Assembly (NCBI RefSeq): GCF_032884065.1 | Contig: NC_088866.1 | Span: 49,591,268-49,655,267 of the forward strand | Reading direction: 5' to 3' | DNA: 64,000 bases | DNA from: Artemia franciscana | Taxonomy: Eukaryota > Arthropoda > Branchiopoda > Anostraca > Artemiidae | Part shown: in pieces, positions 32,357 through 44,178 of the stretch | Position numbering within the stretch: position 1 is the first letter of the stretch | Layout: every line of letters starts with the position of its first letter | Made by a program: the position numbers and the translations under genes | Notes under the pieces: model-generated | Told to the model about the DNA's origin: nothing | Databases searched by the model: none | What the model saw: the letters and a program-made list of their open reading frames with translations, nothing else

Positions 32357-33867
32357 AAAAATGCCTAAAACCACTAAAAGGACTTATTCCAGACTTGCCT
32401 GTCACTCACTCGGACTATCTGTCTCAGCTTTTTGTAGAACTAGCCAGGACTTGATGCCCTCAACTACTTGGTTTTAATTCAAGATTCAAAAAAATTACTC
32501 CGATTCAACAAATTCCAGTGTGCGTGTCGGTGTTAAGCTATAAACGTTAGATGGTAGACAGGTTACAGATAGTAGATGGCAAATTACACAATGAGTTATT
32601 TGGGATGAAAGCCCCATCCTGATTGTATATCTAAAAGCATGGATGACAAGAATAAGCTGTAACAAAGAATAATGTCAATTATTAGAAATTATTTCTGGAT
32701 AGAAGAAAACTGATAGGAGGACTTCCCCAAGCACTACCACCCCATTCTTTGAAAATCCCCCAAAGCCATACAATTTTGCACAAAACCCAGAAGGGACTAG
32801 GTTTTTGACCCAGAAGGGTCTATTAATCAATATTATTTAACTCGTTTTCTTCAACTCACCTTTTTTTCACTTATGCATTAAAACTTGTATAAAAAAACAA
32901 CAAAGAAACAAATAAGGTAAAAACAAAGACGGGGTCTGAAAGGGTCAACGAAAATACTGAACGAAGAAAAAAAAAATGTAGAATTCTAAAGAAATTTTTT
33001 CAGCTGCCCTATTAAATGTTTTTATTGAAGCATAACGCCTTTTATATTGTTACAATAGATTCTGACTGAATGTGTTACTTATTCACGTATATAAACTGTT
33101 ATATCAATAATTAGGAAGACTATATTTATTAATACCCTTATTGACAAGTTTACATATGTAAGCTCTGGTAACGTAAGTTTGGTGTCAATATTACAGAGTG
33201 GTGATGTCTCAATAAAACTAGCAGCGAGAGATTGCATTGTTTACTTATTAACATAATTGGTGGGGTTTTATCAGCAATTAAGTTATCTTAAAGCAGGTCA
33301 AATCGTTGGTATGCCGTATTAGTTGACGGGGTTGAACAATATGACAAGACATAAGTGTCAGTTCTCTTATTTTTGGCGTGCAGAAGAGATGATAAATGCT
33401 GCTGAAGGTAGTCTTATTTCTTTAATCATTCCAAGGACATTATTTTAATGTACAAGGACATTAAAATAAAAACGTTAAAAAAAACCTCTTAGGTCTGTTT
33501 GCAAGGCCTTATCTGGGGGCTGTAGGGGATTACAAATAAACAAATTTTTTATGCATTTTCTAAAGTTTATTTTGTAAAACCCCCTCACCGAAAAATCCTG
33601 AATTCATTCTTGTCTGTTCGTATCTAAAAACCGCAACTTTTTAGTATATTTCTTTTGGTAGTAATATTCAGTTTTTGCGGGCGGTGTGACATTTTTTTTA
33701 GCATTGCCACGATTGAGTATAAAAAATAAATTAGCAAAATTAATAAATTAAATTTGACAGCACTTTTCGTGCCTGAAAATTCAAACATCAATAAGCTGTT
33801 TTAATACCAAAGACAAAGGGCGACAAGTCTTAAGCTTATTTTTTTTGCTGGTTTTTCATCATTTTTT

Positions 33868-33898
33868 CCCGCTGCCCGCGCGGGGCGCAGGCAGCGGG
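33868..33898. repeat. GC-rich hairpin (CCCGCTGCC...GGCAGCGGG)
   Basis: CCCGCTGCC pairs with GGCAGCGGG, and the inner GCGC pairs with GCGC around GGG, with one bulge on each side. It is strikingly GC-rich in an AT-rich region. A partial 'ctgctgcccgcggggc' echo lies about 140 bp downstream at about 34009. Confidence 0.75.
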
Positions 33899-34169
33899 GC
33901 GGGGACTGCATTCTAAATTTATTCAACAAAGAGTGATAAAACTTAAAAAAAAGAAGAAAAAAAACCTCAAACGAGGTTTACTAAATACATATAGAATACA
34001 GACCTTGCCCTGCTGCCCGCGGGGCTCATGGGCGAATACGCTTCACTCTATAGGTAATGTTTCCTGTAAGCAAGCCCACTTTACACATTTTTAGTTTGCC
34101 CCATGGAGGAGGAGGGTCAACCAGAAATAGATGCGCTCTTAGAATTAGCATTTCTAAGTAGTGTAGTAT

Positions 34170-34200
34170 GGAAACTATGCTGCTTCGCAGCATAGTTTCC
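34170..34200. repeat. Perfect 14 bp stem hairpin
   Basis: GGAAACTATGCTGC, a TTC loop, then GCAGCATAGTTTCC, with no mismatch. No associated gene or terminal repeat was recognised. Confidence 0.92.
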
Positions 34201-36109
34201 AGTTTAAACAGCTTGTGACGAAACTAAACATTTACCTGCTTTTTATACGTTTATACCATGCTACTTGACCCCCTCTCCCTTACCCCTTATTTTTGTCCAA
34301 CTCGTTAAACCATATCAAAAATGCAGCTAAAATTTTTGATTCATTTCTTTTTTGTAACTTAAGTTAGAATATTTTTCATCAAAAATTGAATTCTTGACTT
34401 TTCCTGATTTTGAAAATATATGATTGTTTAATTATCTACTTAACCAATTGGAAAGAACTGCTGGTACTTGTCGGTTATTGGAAACGCACCCAAGAATTAC
34501 GCTTAGGTTACATCTCAGAAAACCGGTTTCATAGCTACAAAAGCCATTGATGGATGATACAATGCATGATGGACTTGCATAATTTGGACTATATATTTGT
34601 ACATTATTGATGGGGGTTAAGCTAGGTTTCCATAATTTTGTTTCTAAAGCATTATTCTATTATCAAGTTTTATTAGTTTTCATTAGGATTAACCTAACTT
34701 CACTTTTTGGATGTATTTCCAATAACGGACATGTATTAAAAGGCATACTTTTGAATATTGAATATTAATTATAGACTATTTCATTTACAAAACTGGTACA
34801 ATAAACATTAAACACAACAGCAGCCCAGGGGAGGCATATTGCGCCTGATAAAAGACAGCTGGATTCTGCAACTTTTTAATTCTCAAGCATCTACACAATC
34901 AAATAAAAACAAAAATGCTCTCTCTCATCTTATCTTAAAAAAAAATAGATAAATTAAAACCCCCAAAAACCTTTAAAAAACAACAAAAATATCTTTATTC
35001 AAATTCAAAAAGAAGAAAAGTATAAGAAATACACTATATTTACTCATTTAAAAAATACTTCTTCAGTCTCTTTTTAAACAGTGTGTTCAGCCTACTTAAT
35101 GCTAGTTAGTATTAAATAAAAAATAACCGAAGATAAATAACGGATCACGAAGCCGGCACGCGTAGCGCAACTGGCACGTGTGGCGAAACTGGTACGTGTG
35201 GCGATCCTGATCTACAAAAAAGCTTAAAATATTTTGGTAAAATTTTGAGGAAATATTGAGAGGAATGCCAAACACCATCAAAAGACACCATGTCCTTGCT
35301 GTTTGTGAAATGTGTGTATCAGCAATATCTAAGGAACGGCTAAGGGTATTAAGTTGAATTTTACGGGATATGTTGAGGGGGGATGTTGCAAAGTAATTGG
35401 ACGACAACCAGCTTTCTCCTCCTTGTCCTTTTTAGGCGCCCCTCTCCTCAAAATGGTCGAAATTTTCTAGCTATACTTTTATTCAAACTAATCAAAAGGT
35501 ATAATAGCTATGCCTCCAGTGATGCCATATCTCCCACAGCCCACGAGCAAGGATTGCAAATTATGCAATTTATAAATTATGTACATAGATGATATACATG
35601 CAGGGAATTCTTACGTGCCAGAAAGGCCGAGGGTACTAATATGAAACTTTGGAGAATGCTGAGTTGTCATAAACTAAATCAAAAGGCACTAGTTGCATCC
35701 AGGTATTAGTTGAAACTTTCAGGACATGTTGAAGGGGATGTTTAAAAGTAGTTGGAACGCTTCCAACCCCCCCCCCCTTTCATGATCTTTTTATCTGTCC
35801 TCTCTCCCAAAACATTCGATAAAATTAAAAAATTTTAAAATGACCATCTTGTTCAAATTTGTCTAAAGGTCAAATAATTAAGCCTATGAGAATGACATGG
35901 TCCTCCACAGTTTTGGAGAGGAAAATTCGGTTGTTCAAAACATGTAAAAGTTCTAGCAACTATACCTGCGTGGGTAAAATCCCCCCCCCCCAAAGCCTTT
36001 ATTCCAAGGATTATAAATTACACTATTTATCCTATATTAATTTTAAGACTTGTATTTAGGAATGATGAAATGTTATGCCCCCCCCCCCCGGGGGGCAGCA
36101 TAACAGCAT

Positions 36110-36925
36110 GTGAACCTGAGAAAATTTGACTGATTTTCATAATAAGGGAGAAAAATCCCCTAAAAAATATAGAATCTCAATGAAAATCATACCATCAGGT
36201 CCAGGAAACTCTACTGTGGCTGTTTCAAGTGTCTATCTGCAAAATGTGGAATTTTGTATTTTTTGCCTGAAGAAAGATCATGGATGCGATTTTTTTTTTC
36301 ATGGATGATCTTAACGACCCACTTCTCCTAAAATATTATGCAAGGGCTCATTAGAATGAAAATTAAATGCTGTAGTGCCATTTTTAAGTCACCAAAAAGA
36401 TTAGAGGGTAACTAGGCCCCTGCCCCTTTTTCCCAAAATCATCACTTCAAAATTTTAAGTTATCTATTTTGCTCAATATAGTTGAAAAGCCCAATAACTA
36501 CACCTTTGGATATATTATGACCCCCCTCCCCAAGGCTCCAGGAAGGAGGCCTTTAAATAAATTCCACCAGGATTTCTGCATGAATTAAGGCCAGATTTCC
36601 TGACATTATTCAGGAAACTATCAAGAATTGACTTAAAAAACAAGTTTTCCATCTGAAAGCAAGGAACGACATTTAAACTTAAAACAAATAAAAATTATTC
36701 CGTATAGCCTATGAATGGGATTCCCCCTCCTCAGTACCTCGCTCTCTGCGCTAAGGTTTGAATTTTGTCCCAATTTTTTAAGACTTACTCATGAAACACA
36801 AGGGTCGTTTAATTAGAACAATAAGAAGCGTTTTTAGAAGTACTAAAAAAAAAATTAGCGTAAAGAGCGAGGTGTTGAAGAGGTGACATTGCTTTCAGTT
36901 GAAAAAAACTTGTTTTTTTTTTTAA
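36110..36925 (+). repeat. R repeat copy 9, degenerate (A + foldback)
   Basis: 'gtgaacctgagaaaatttgactgattttcataataaggg' through 'atcataccatcaggtccagg' and 'gcaaaatgtggaattttgtattttttgcctgaag' is a diverged module A lacking its start hairpin. 36640-36925 is a foldback of the type seen at 19977 and 27592, including 'cacaagggtcg' in its loop region. It is preceded by a poly-C/poly-G palindrome (36072-36104: GTTATG...CATAAC). Confidence 0.7.
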
Positions 36926-37501
36926 TTTGATATTATAAGAATTGTTCATCGGGTTGCCAAGGAACTAAGAAATTGTTGAATAAAAACAACTTACGAAGGT
37001 TTTAAGTATAAGATCATTTCTGCGAAGAGGAAAAAAAATTTCAAATATACGGATCGCACGGATTGGGGTAATTTTCCGTTCGGGAATTTTCCAGGCTGGA
37101 ATCAGATTTTTGGACTAAGCCTGTAGTATGAGTTTTGCAAGGTGAAACTCCTTGTTAAGTCCTTACCGAGGGTGTTAAGTCCTCTTATTAAGGAAATATT
37201 TTGAATTCAACGCAAAAAATATATTGCGTTGCTTATCTGTTAGGGAGGGGAGGTGTTGAATCAATATTCCGTTAAAATATTTGTTCATGAGGTTCCTTTG
37301 AAAAGTGTGAAAATTTTAACCCTTGAAATTAATTTGGTATTTCAGACCCCTGAATCCCTAGAAACATTTTATGTGGTGCACTTTTTTAGGAATCACCATC
37401 ATTACTGAAGCAGTATTATAGGAATAGTAAACTTGGATTTGAAAACAAACATGAATTAATGAGATGGCAGCAGCTCGCTCAAATTCAAAGGATGCCTAGA
37501 T

Positions 37502-38045
37502 CAAACAGTTCTTAGTAACAAACTGTAAGTAAAGAGTGACCTTTGGCAATAGAAAGCGAAACTCTAAAAATAAAGAAGTTTTAATTACAATAAACACGTA
37601 TAGGTTTATTATTCATGGTTATTCTAATTATATAAAGTTTATTAATTTAAAATTTGTGGATTGAAATCTAATAGCTTGAAAAATTTGTATAATTTTAGAA
37701 AAAGGGGCTATTGACTTCAAAAAAAGTTTACAATTTGGTAAAAACCATACGATGAAATTTAACATATGCGTTGGAGAACTTTACAGCTTCTCTCTCAAAA
37801 TACAAAAATTGTACAGTGTTCCAGAGAAGGATGAACACATACGCATGTTTTTTTGTTTTTTTTTCTCCCAGAGGTGATTGCATCGAACCAGTAGTCGTAG
37901 AAAATTGGGAGGTAGTTTATCGAACGACAATTCATTCAAACAAAAATGAAAGAGCATTTATATAGTATCCCAGACGTTGCTAAACGTATAAAATTAACAA
38001 AAATATATTTCCAAGGGAAGTAAAGAGTGAAGTTGAAACTTGAAA
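37502..38045 (+). repeat. R repeat copy 10, degenerate module A
   Basis: ATCAAACAGTTCTTAGTAACAAACTGTAAGTAAAGAGTGAC begins an old copy. Phrases such as 'gagcatt...' and 'gaaggatgaacacatacgcatg' still track module A. 'ccaagggaagtaaagagtgaagttgaaacttgaaacc' near 38000 is the opening phrase of the next module. Heavily mutated. Confidence 0.65.
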
Positions 38046-38198
38046 CCAACAAAAAAATATTACTTTCCTAACCTATCTAGCATATATCAATAAAACTAGC
38101 CCAAATAAATAAACTGGTAATATTTCCCTGTGTTTGTAGGATTATAGAAAACTAGCACTTTAATGAAAACACAAAAGCCAAGTATAAAAAACAAGAAT

Positions 38199-39806
38199 CA
38201 AACAGTTCATGGTAACGAACTGTAGTAAGGAGCGACCCGGCTCAATAGAAACCAAAACTCTAAAAAATGGAATTTTGATACCAATAGCTACATCAAAAGA
38301 ATTGCATTCTAATGCTTATTTTAAATATATAAGTTTCATCAAGTTTAGTCTTACGCACCAAAAGTTACGAGCCTGAGAAAATTTGTGTTATTTTAGAAAA
38401 TAGGGGGAAACACCCCATAAAAGTCATAGAATCTTAACGAAAATCACACCATCAGATTCAGCGTATCAGAGAACCCTACTGTAGAAGTTTCAAGCTCCTA
38501 TCTATAAAAATGTGGAATTTTGTATTTTTTTGCCAGAAGGCAGATCACGGATGCGTGTTTATTTGTTTTTTTTGTTTTTTTTTTCTTCTTTCTTTTTTCT
38601 TTTTCCCAGGGGTGATTGTATCGACCCAGTTGTCCTAGAGTGTTGCGAGAGGGCTCAATCTAACGGAAATGAAAAGTTCCAGTGCCCTTTTTAAGTGACC
38701 AAAAAAATTGGAGGGCACCTAGGCCCCCTCCCACGCTAATCATTTTCCCAAAGTCAACGGATCAACATTCTGAGATAGTCATTTTATTCAGCGTAGTCGA
38801 AAAACCTTATAACTATGTCTTTGGGGACGACTTACTCCTCCACAGTCCCTAGAGGCTACAAGTTACAAACTTTGACCAGTGCTTACATATAATAATGGTT
38901 ATTGGGAAGTGTACAGGTGTTTTCAGGAGGATTTTTTGGTTGGGGGGAGGGGTTGAAAAGAGGGGGATATACTGGGGGAACTTTCCATCGAGGAATTTGT
39001 CATGGGGGAAGAAAATTTCCATGAAGGGAGCGCAGGATTTACTAGCATTATTTAAAAAAAAACAATGAAAAAATAAATATGAAAAAGTTTTTTCAGCTGG
39101 AAGTAAGGAGCAGCATTAAAACTTAAAACGAACAGAAATTATTCCCCATATGAGGGGCTCACCTCCTCCTAATACCTCGCTCTTTACGCTAAAGTATTTT
39201 TAGTAATTTCAACTATTTATTCTACGGCTTTTCTGATTCAGGGGTCATTCTTAAAGAATTGGGACAAAATTGAGTGTAAAGAGCGAGGTATTAACGAGGG
39301 GACAAACCCCCTCATATACATAATAAAAATATAAGAATATAGAAGTTTGTTACGTAAGTTAATTCTTAACTTACGTATATTTTTTACTAATAAAAACGTC
39401 CGTTAAAAATTTAAAGTTCTAGTTGCCTTTTTAGGCAACCCAAAAAATGGAGGGCAACTAAGCCTCCTTCCCCACCCCTTATTTCTCAAAATCGTCTGAT
39501 CAAAACTAAGAGAAAGTCATTTAGCCAAAAAAAAGAATTAATATGCAAATTTCATTTTAATAATTTATGTCTGGAGAGCCAAAATCCAACATGCATTAAT
39601 TCAAAAACGTTCAGAAATTAAATAAAAAAACTAGTTTTTTAACTGAAAGTAAGGAGCGACATTAAAACTTAAAACGAACAGAAATTACTCTGTGTGTGAA
39701 AGGGGCTGCTCCCTTCTCAACGCCCTGCTCTTTACGCTAAAGTTTTTTACTGTTTAATAAAGTAGAATTGAAAGAAAGAGCCAAACTTTAGCGTATAGAG
39801 TGGGTA
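38199..39806 (+). repeat. R repeat copy 11 (A-B-C-D, right arm of D truncated)
   Basis: Starts AATCAAACAGTTCATGGTAAC. Modules A, B, C and the left arm of D are well preserved. The right arm stops shortly after 'caaactttagcgtatagagtggg', skipping to 'taactttcag' at about 39806. This truncation resembles that of copies 5 and 12. Confidence 0.85.
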
Positions 39807-41877
39807 TTAGTAACTTTCAGTACACAATCAAAATAGTATTGAAAACTTAGGCATAAAAATAATATGTTCAATTTCATTAAACAGAATACAAAATAATGGA
39901 TTGATTTATCAGGTAAAATCTCTTACAGAACTGTTTTATTTGTTTTCATTCTTTTTTGGATGCACAATGTTACGCATTGAGAGAATATTACGGTGGAATT
40001 GTCAAGTAAGTAATTTAAATAGGAAAGTATAATGATAAGTAATCCTTTTTTTTTAATATACAACTTTGAGCAGCTCCAGAACCACATGCCTACACGTCCC
40101 CAACCACTAAGTGGCAAGGGGTTGGCGTTAGGGGTGTAATTTTACATAGAGAAGAGGGGGCAAATGCCGTTCCCAGACCTCAAAATTTTCAAGACCCTAG
40201 TTTGCCCCCTTCCCTGCCAAAATACAGTTTCTCCAAAAATGTTGTCAAAATTAACATAAGCCTGGATAATTAAAGCATCCACTGAAATAGGTCAGTTTTC
40301 TTTAGTATATCTTTACCTTTTTTATGACTATATGGCTCTTTTTTCAGTTTTCTCTGCCATTTTTACTTGATTTGAGAAAATTGGCTGCAACTTCCCCCCC
40401 CCCTCCCCCAGGATTTTGACAAAAATACGCCACTCGTTCTTGGTATGGACTTAGTGATATACTAAGAATGTTGTTGCAAACCATGAACTGGATGACCTCT
40501 GTTCCTTTTTGAGTAAAAATGCTTGGCAAAATATCTTCCCGGGACGTGCTGAAAAAAATGAGTGCATAAATCTTACAAAAACAGTTGAAATTATCTGAAA
40601 ATGAACATATAAAGGGGAAAAAACCGTGATGGAAAAAAGCAAGCGGGAATCACATGCAAGACACTCTAGTTTGAAGTCCAATGCTGTACTAACAGAACCA
40701 CGCCTCTAACAACCTAATTTAGTATTTTTGGGTTCGTCCCTTAATTGCGTTGCTTATTAAGGGGGCTTGGAGAACGAACATGCATGAGGTGTTCTTGCAA
40801 ACCACCGGACCATAATTATTACAATAGTGATATCATTTTATTCTTTCAAGCTTTTCTACTCAAAAAGTGAAACCAAAAATTGTTTTTAGTGCTATATCAC
40901 ACTTAGGGGATGGTAGAATTGATAAAAATCACGTAGCAATAGTTTTCAAATCAGCCATTAAAAATTACTCTAAAAAGTTCTGGTAGGCCCCTAATACCAG
41001 CTTTGTCACTTGAAACAAGGAACCAAAAGTGGCGTTTTTAATGCATTTGGAACTTGCTGATGGTGGAATTTATAGGAAGGACGTAGATATCAGCAATACG
41101 TTTTGTATGAGCTATTAAGAATCTGTCTAAAATACCTGCGATACCAGTACGCCAAATAACAATGCGCCCATACCGATACGGGACCGATACAACGTACAGC
41201 ACTTTCCCCAGAAACTATGGAGGGTCATATTATTGCCAAAACCATAGATAACGAATCTTTGAACTATGCTGAACAAAATGGATATCTAAAAATTAATATT
41301 GGATAACTTTGAGGATGGGGTTTTCAGAGAGGAGGGCTAGTTGCCCTCAAATCTGTTTAGTATCTTAAAAAGGCCCTAGTAAATTTAATTTCCTTTGAAA
41401 TGAGCCATTGAACATCTCTCTATGGTGTTCTGGTCAGTCGCTAGCCCTGGTGGAAAAAAGGAGACACTTCAGTGCTACCCATTCAAAAAAGTTATTTTCC
41501 TTGGTGTTCAAGGTGGAGGACTGTAATTATCCTGTTAAAGGTTTCAGACCATTCTGATTTCAATGGGGCACGTTTTATTTCGATCCGACACCATTTTAAA
41601 GGGTTTTCAGGCTCTTTTTTAAATCACCATAAATTTCTTTTCGCAATAAACTTTTACTGTTTTACCGAAAAGATTAACCAAAACAATAGTAACCATTACT
41701 GACTAAGTGTCAGATGGCAATTTTTCACGGCATTTTTTTTTTTTTTTTTTAATGCGTTTTTCAACCTTTGGTTACTATGGTCTGTGGTTAGCTCTTCACG
41801 AGGTTACGGCTACTGCTGCAATCATGACAAGCTCATAAGAATCTTGTGTGATTTCGTACGTGTCATACGTACTAAAA
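39807..41877. other. No recognised gene; decayed repeats
   Basis: Contains the C-rich dispersed repeat at about 40140-40440 and a decayed minus-strand module A at about 41225-41470 ('ctttgaactatgctgaacaaaatggatatct', 'ggagggctagttgccctcaaat', 'tttcctttgaaatgagcc'). Other short frames on both strands have no motif. Confidence 0.45.
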
Positions 41878-42590
41878 ACCAATTCCTCCTTCCTGTTTAT
41901 CCTTCACATACTTCCACACCCTAAACTAACACGTCCCTTCATTTCATTGCTATTTTTCTTTGTCTTCTGACCACAGATCTAGTTGTCCAGCCTGTTCATT
42001 TGCAATTCAATAGAATATTTACTGTTTCTTCGTTTTCTTTGGATGTTCGGAGTCATTTGTCATCTTTTGCAATTTTGCATGCGTCATGGATACTAAAAAC
42101 GATGCAAACACCCTTGAGGAAAAAATGATGCAATCTTGTTTTTTAAATATATACATTAATGGAACGTCCCTCGCATGAATTTCCTTCTTACATGAATTAA
42201 ATTCCTCTTCCCTGTTTATCCTTCATAGGGGCCTAACTAACTTATTGCATTCCAGGCTTTCCAGAAATTCAGGCGATAATTTATTCTGTCCTGCGTTCAT
42301 TGCATTCACTAAACACTTCTTTTTTGGGAAAAAAAAAATCAGGAATTCCAATTACATTAATTAGTTCTGATGTGAATTTAATTCCACCTTCCTGTTTAGC
42401 CTTAACATACTTACGCTCGCTAAAATAACACACTAAATTGGACATTTTGTTGTACAGCATTTGCGTTTGCAGTTAAATGAGATTTTTACTGTTTCTTGTA
42501 ACATACCCTGTTCTTTAGCTGTTCAAGGTAATTTGTCATTTCGTGTAAATTTCCATGCGTCATAAGTCATACGACCACCCCTGGGGAAAA
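41878..42590 (+). repeat. Diverged tandem repeat, three units
   Basis: Units begin with AATTCCTCCTTCCTGTTTATCCTTCACATACTT-like text at about 41880, 42194 and 42378. The first and third share 'gcaattcaataga/gcagttaaatgaga..TTTTTACTGTTTCTT' and 'gtcattt..tgcaa/gtaaattt(t/c)gcATGCGTCAT'. The middle unit is shorter. It ends near the SINE at 42614. Confidence 0.7.
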
Positions 42591-42613
42591 AAAACCGCAG
42601 TATGGGCTTTAGA

Positions 42614-42927
42614 GCCGTCCTAGCCGAGTCGGTTTGTGCGCTGGGTTTGGGATCCTTTGTCTGAAAGGACGCGGGTTCGAATCCCAGTGTACCCAATTGT
42701 TCAGTTTGGGACGGGAGTCAGTGGCGTGACTCTGTAAGCTTAGCCAGAGTCGACCCACCTTTAAATGGGTACCTGGAGAAATCTGGGGAAGGTAAACAGG
42801 AAGGGTGTGCGAAAGCACAGGATGGTTGGCCCCCAACCCCCCATTGCACTTCCTGGCTGAAGGGCCAAGAAACGGAGATCAGCACCGCCGGTAGGGACTG
42901 TAAAGTCTAATGCCGTATCCTTTTTTT
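42614..42927 (+). mobile_element. tRNA-derived SINE, copy 2 (well preserved)
   Basis: The tRNA-like head has A box TAGCCGAGTCGG at 42621 and a perfect B box GGGTTCGAATCCC (about 42674), with extra bases between anticodon and B box typical of class II (Leu/Ser-like) tRNAs. The body (cagtggcgtgactctgtaag ... CCAGAGTCGACCC ... AAATGGGTACCTGGAGAAA ... 'gtgtgcgaaagcacaggatgg' ... 'ggagatcagcaccgcc') matches copy 1 at 21960-22210. It ends before a T-run (42921-42927), consistent with a pol III terminator. Not a functional tRNA gene, since it lacks a matching 3' acceptor strand. Confidence 0.88.
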
Positions 42928-43329
42928 ATGGGCTTTAGGGGAGAGGGTTGAAGCTCTTCAGTACTTCTACAAACGATACTTTATTCGTGAAAATTCTATT
43001 TTATTTTGATAAATAAATGACGCTAAATGAGTCCTTTTTCATAAAACATTGCTAATCATGAGTAAAACCTTAATATAAAGATTGTGGGGTGAGAGGCAAA
43101 GCTAAGTAAAGTAAAAGTAAAGTAAAAAATGTTAGGTGCTTTCAAATGACAGTGAAACCGAAAAAAAATTATTCTGTGTATTAGAGGTCTGCCCTCTTCA
43201 CGTCAACTCCCTCTATTCATGCTAAAGTTTGACTTATTTCTCCAGGATTCCAAGAACAAATACTCTAATACAAGGGTAATGAGATATAAGTGCCTCCAGA
43301 ATGGAAGGACTTATTTAGGCGGATTTGCT

Positions 43330-43480
43330 TTCAGGGGTGTCGTTTGGTGAGGGGGAGGGCTGTTGCCCCCCCCCCCAATAAAGTAGAGAATTAATTATTA
43401 TATATCATATGTTCTTTGACTATCCGTATATAGACCCCTCTTGCCCCGTTCCAATAAAAATGCTGGAGATTCGCCCCTGT
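43330..43480 (+). repeat. Interspersed repeat (paired with 63470-63640)
   Basis: 'ggtgtcgtttggtgaggggg ... ctgttgcccccccc ... ttattatatatcatatgttc ... tatatagacccct ... aataaaaatgctggagat' recurs in the same order at 63475-63635. It is a G/C-run-containing dispersed repeat with no coding content. Confidence 0.75.
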
Positions 43481-43882
43481 TTGCTTTAAACATTAATATT
43501 TAGTTCAAAAATTTGGAAGGCAATCGACAAATGAAACACTTGCAACAACCCACTAACTGCAAATGTGATTTTAAAGGGACTGAGGGGGCACTTGCCCGGG
43601 TACAGGAATTTTAGCGGCGCGATATCTCTGATAAATAAAATAAATCATTTTGTATTTTTGAAATTTTGTTTTTATTAAAATGAAGTAGGGGCGCAATTGA
43701 CAGCAAGCATAAGCAAATTGAACCCAAAATTTATTTTTCTCATATCTTCATCATCATTCCTTGGAAATAAAAGAAAGTAGCAAAAACAGTAAAATATTGC
43801 GATGATTTAGATCCCATTCAATTATTCCACGGACTCGGATATATGAAAAAACATAATTTAATACCGTCACATTTCTCGATAG

Positions 43883-44178
43883 AAACGTTTCGATGTGCTA
43901 GAATTAATCGTGCAATATGGAGATGAAGGGGTCTTCGCAAACGTAAGATTGGCCTATCAAATATTATTTGCAGTTGCAATGTCGGTGGCCAGTGTGAGTG
44001 GTCGTTCAATAAACTTAAGTCAACATTGAAGTACCTCAGATCAACTATGGGCCAGCATAAACTAAATGATTTAGCGTTAATGAGTATAGAACGCAAAGAA
44101 TTAGAGGAAATCAATTGGGGCGAAATAATCAATAATTTGGCAGAGGCTAAGGCAAGAAAAGTCAGACTAAATAAATAG
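43883..44178 (+). pseudogene. hAT-family transposase C-terminal remnant (ZMYM1-like)
   Basis: The plus strand reads VLELIVQYGDEGVFANVRL, then YQILFAVAMSVAS, and after a one-base deletion at about 43993 continues EWSFNKLK, YLRSTMGQHKLNDLALMSIE, ending RKVRLNK and TAG. This is the C-terminal dimerisation region of hAT transposases of the ZMYM1/TTF-type group, whose hallmark is VASAERSFSKLK followed by YLRSTM and LALLSIE. The upstream catalytic part is missing (in-frame stop just before 43883). An old TE fragment with no terminal repeats located. A 126-codon minus frame over the same place is only its antisense shadow. Confidence 0.85.

Larger units (their letters stand above)
32357..36109. other. 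Long region without a recognised gene
   Basis: Mostly unique AT-rich DNA. It contains two GC-rich hairpins (33868-33898 and 34170-34200), a short degenerate repeat of 'aactgg(c/t)acgtgtggcga' at about 35150-35205, poly-C runs near 35768 and 35980, and diverged module A-like text at about 35420-35600 ('cgcccctctcctcaaaatgg', 'ggtataatagctatgcctcc'). No exon with family similarity was recognised. Confidence 0.4.

Noticed and set aside
42614..42700. Possible functional tRNA gene with good A and B boxes
   Set aside because: It continues into a conserved SINE body shared with 21915-22230 and lacks a complementary 3' acceptor arm, so it is a SINE head.
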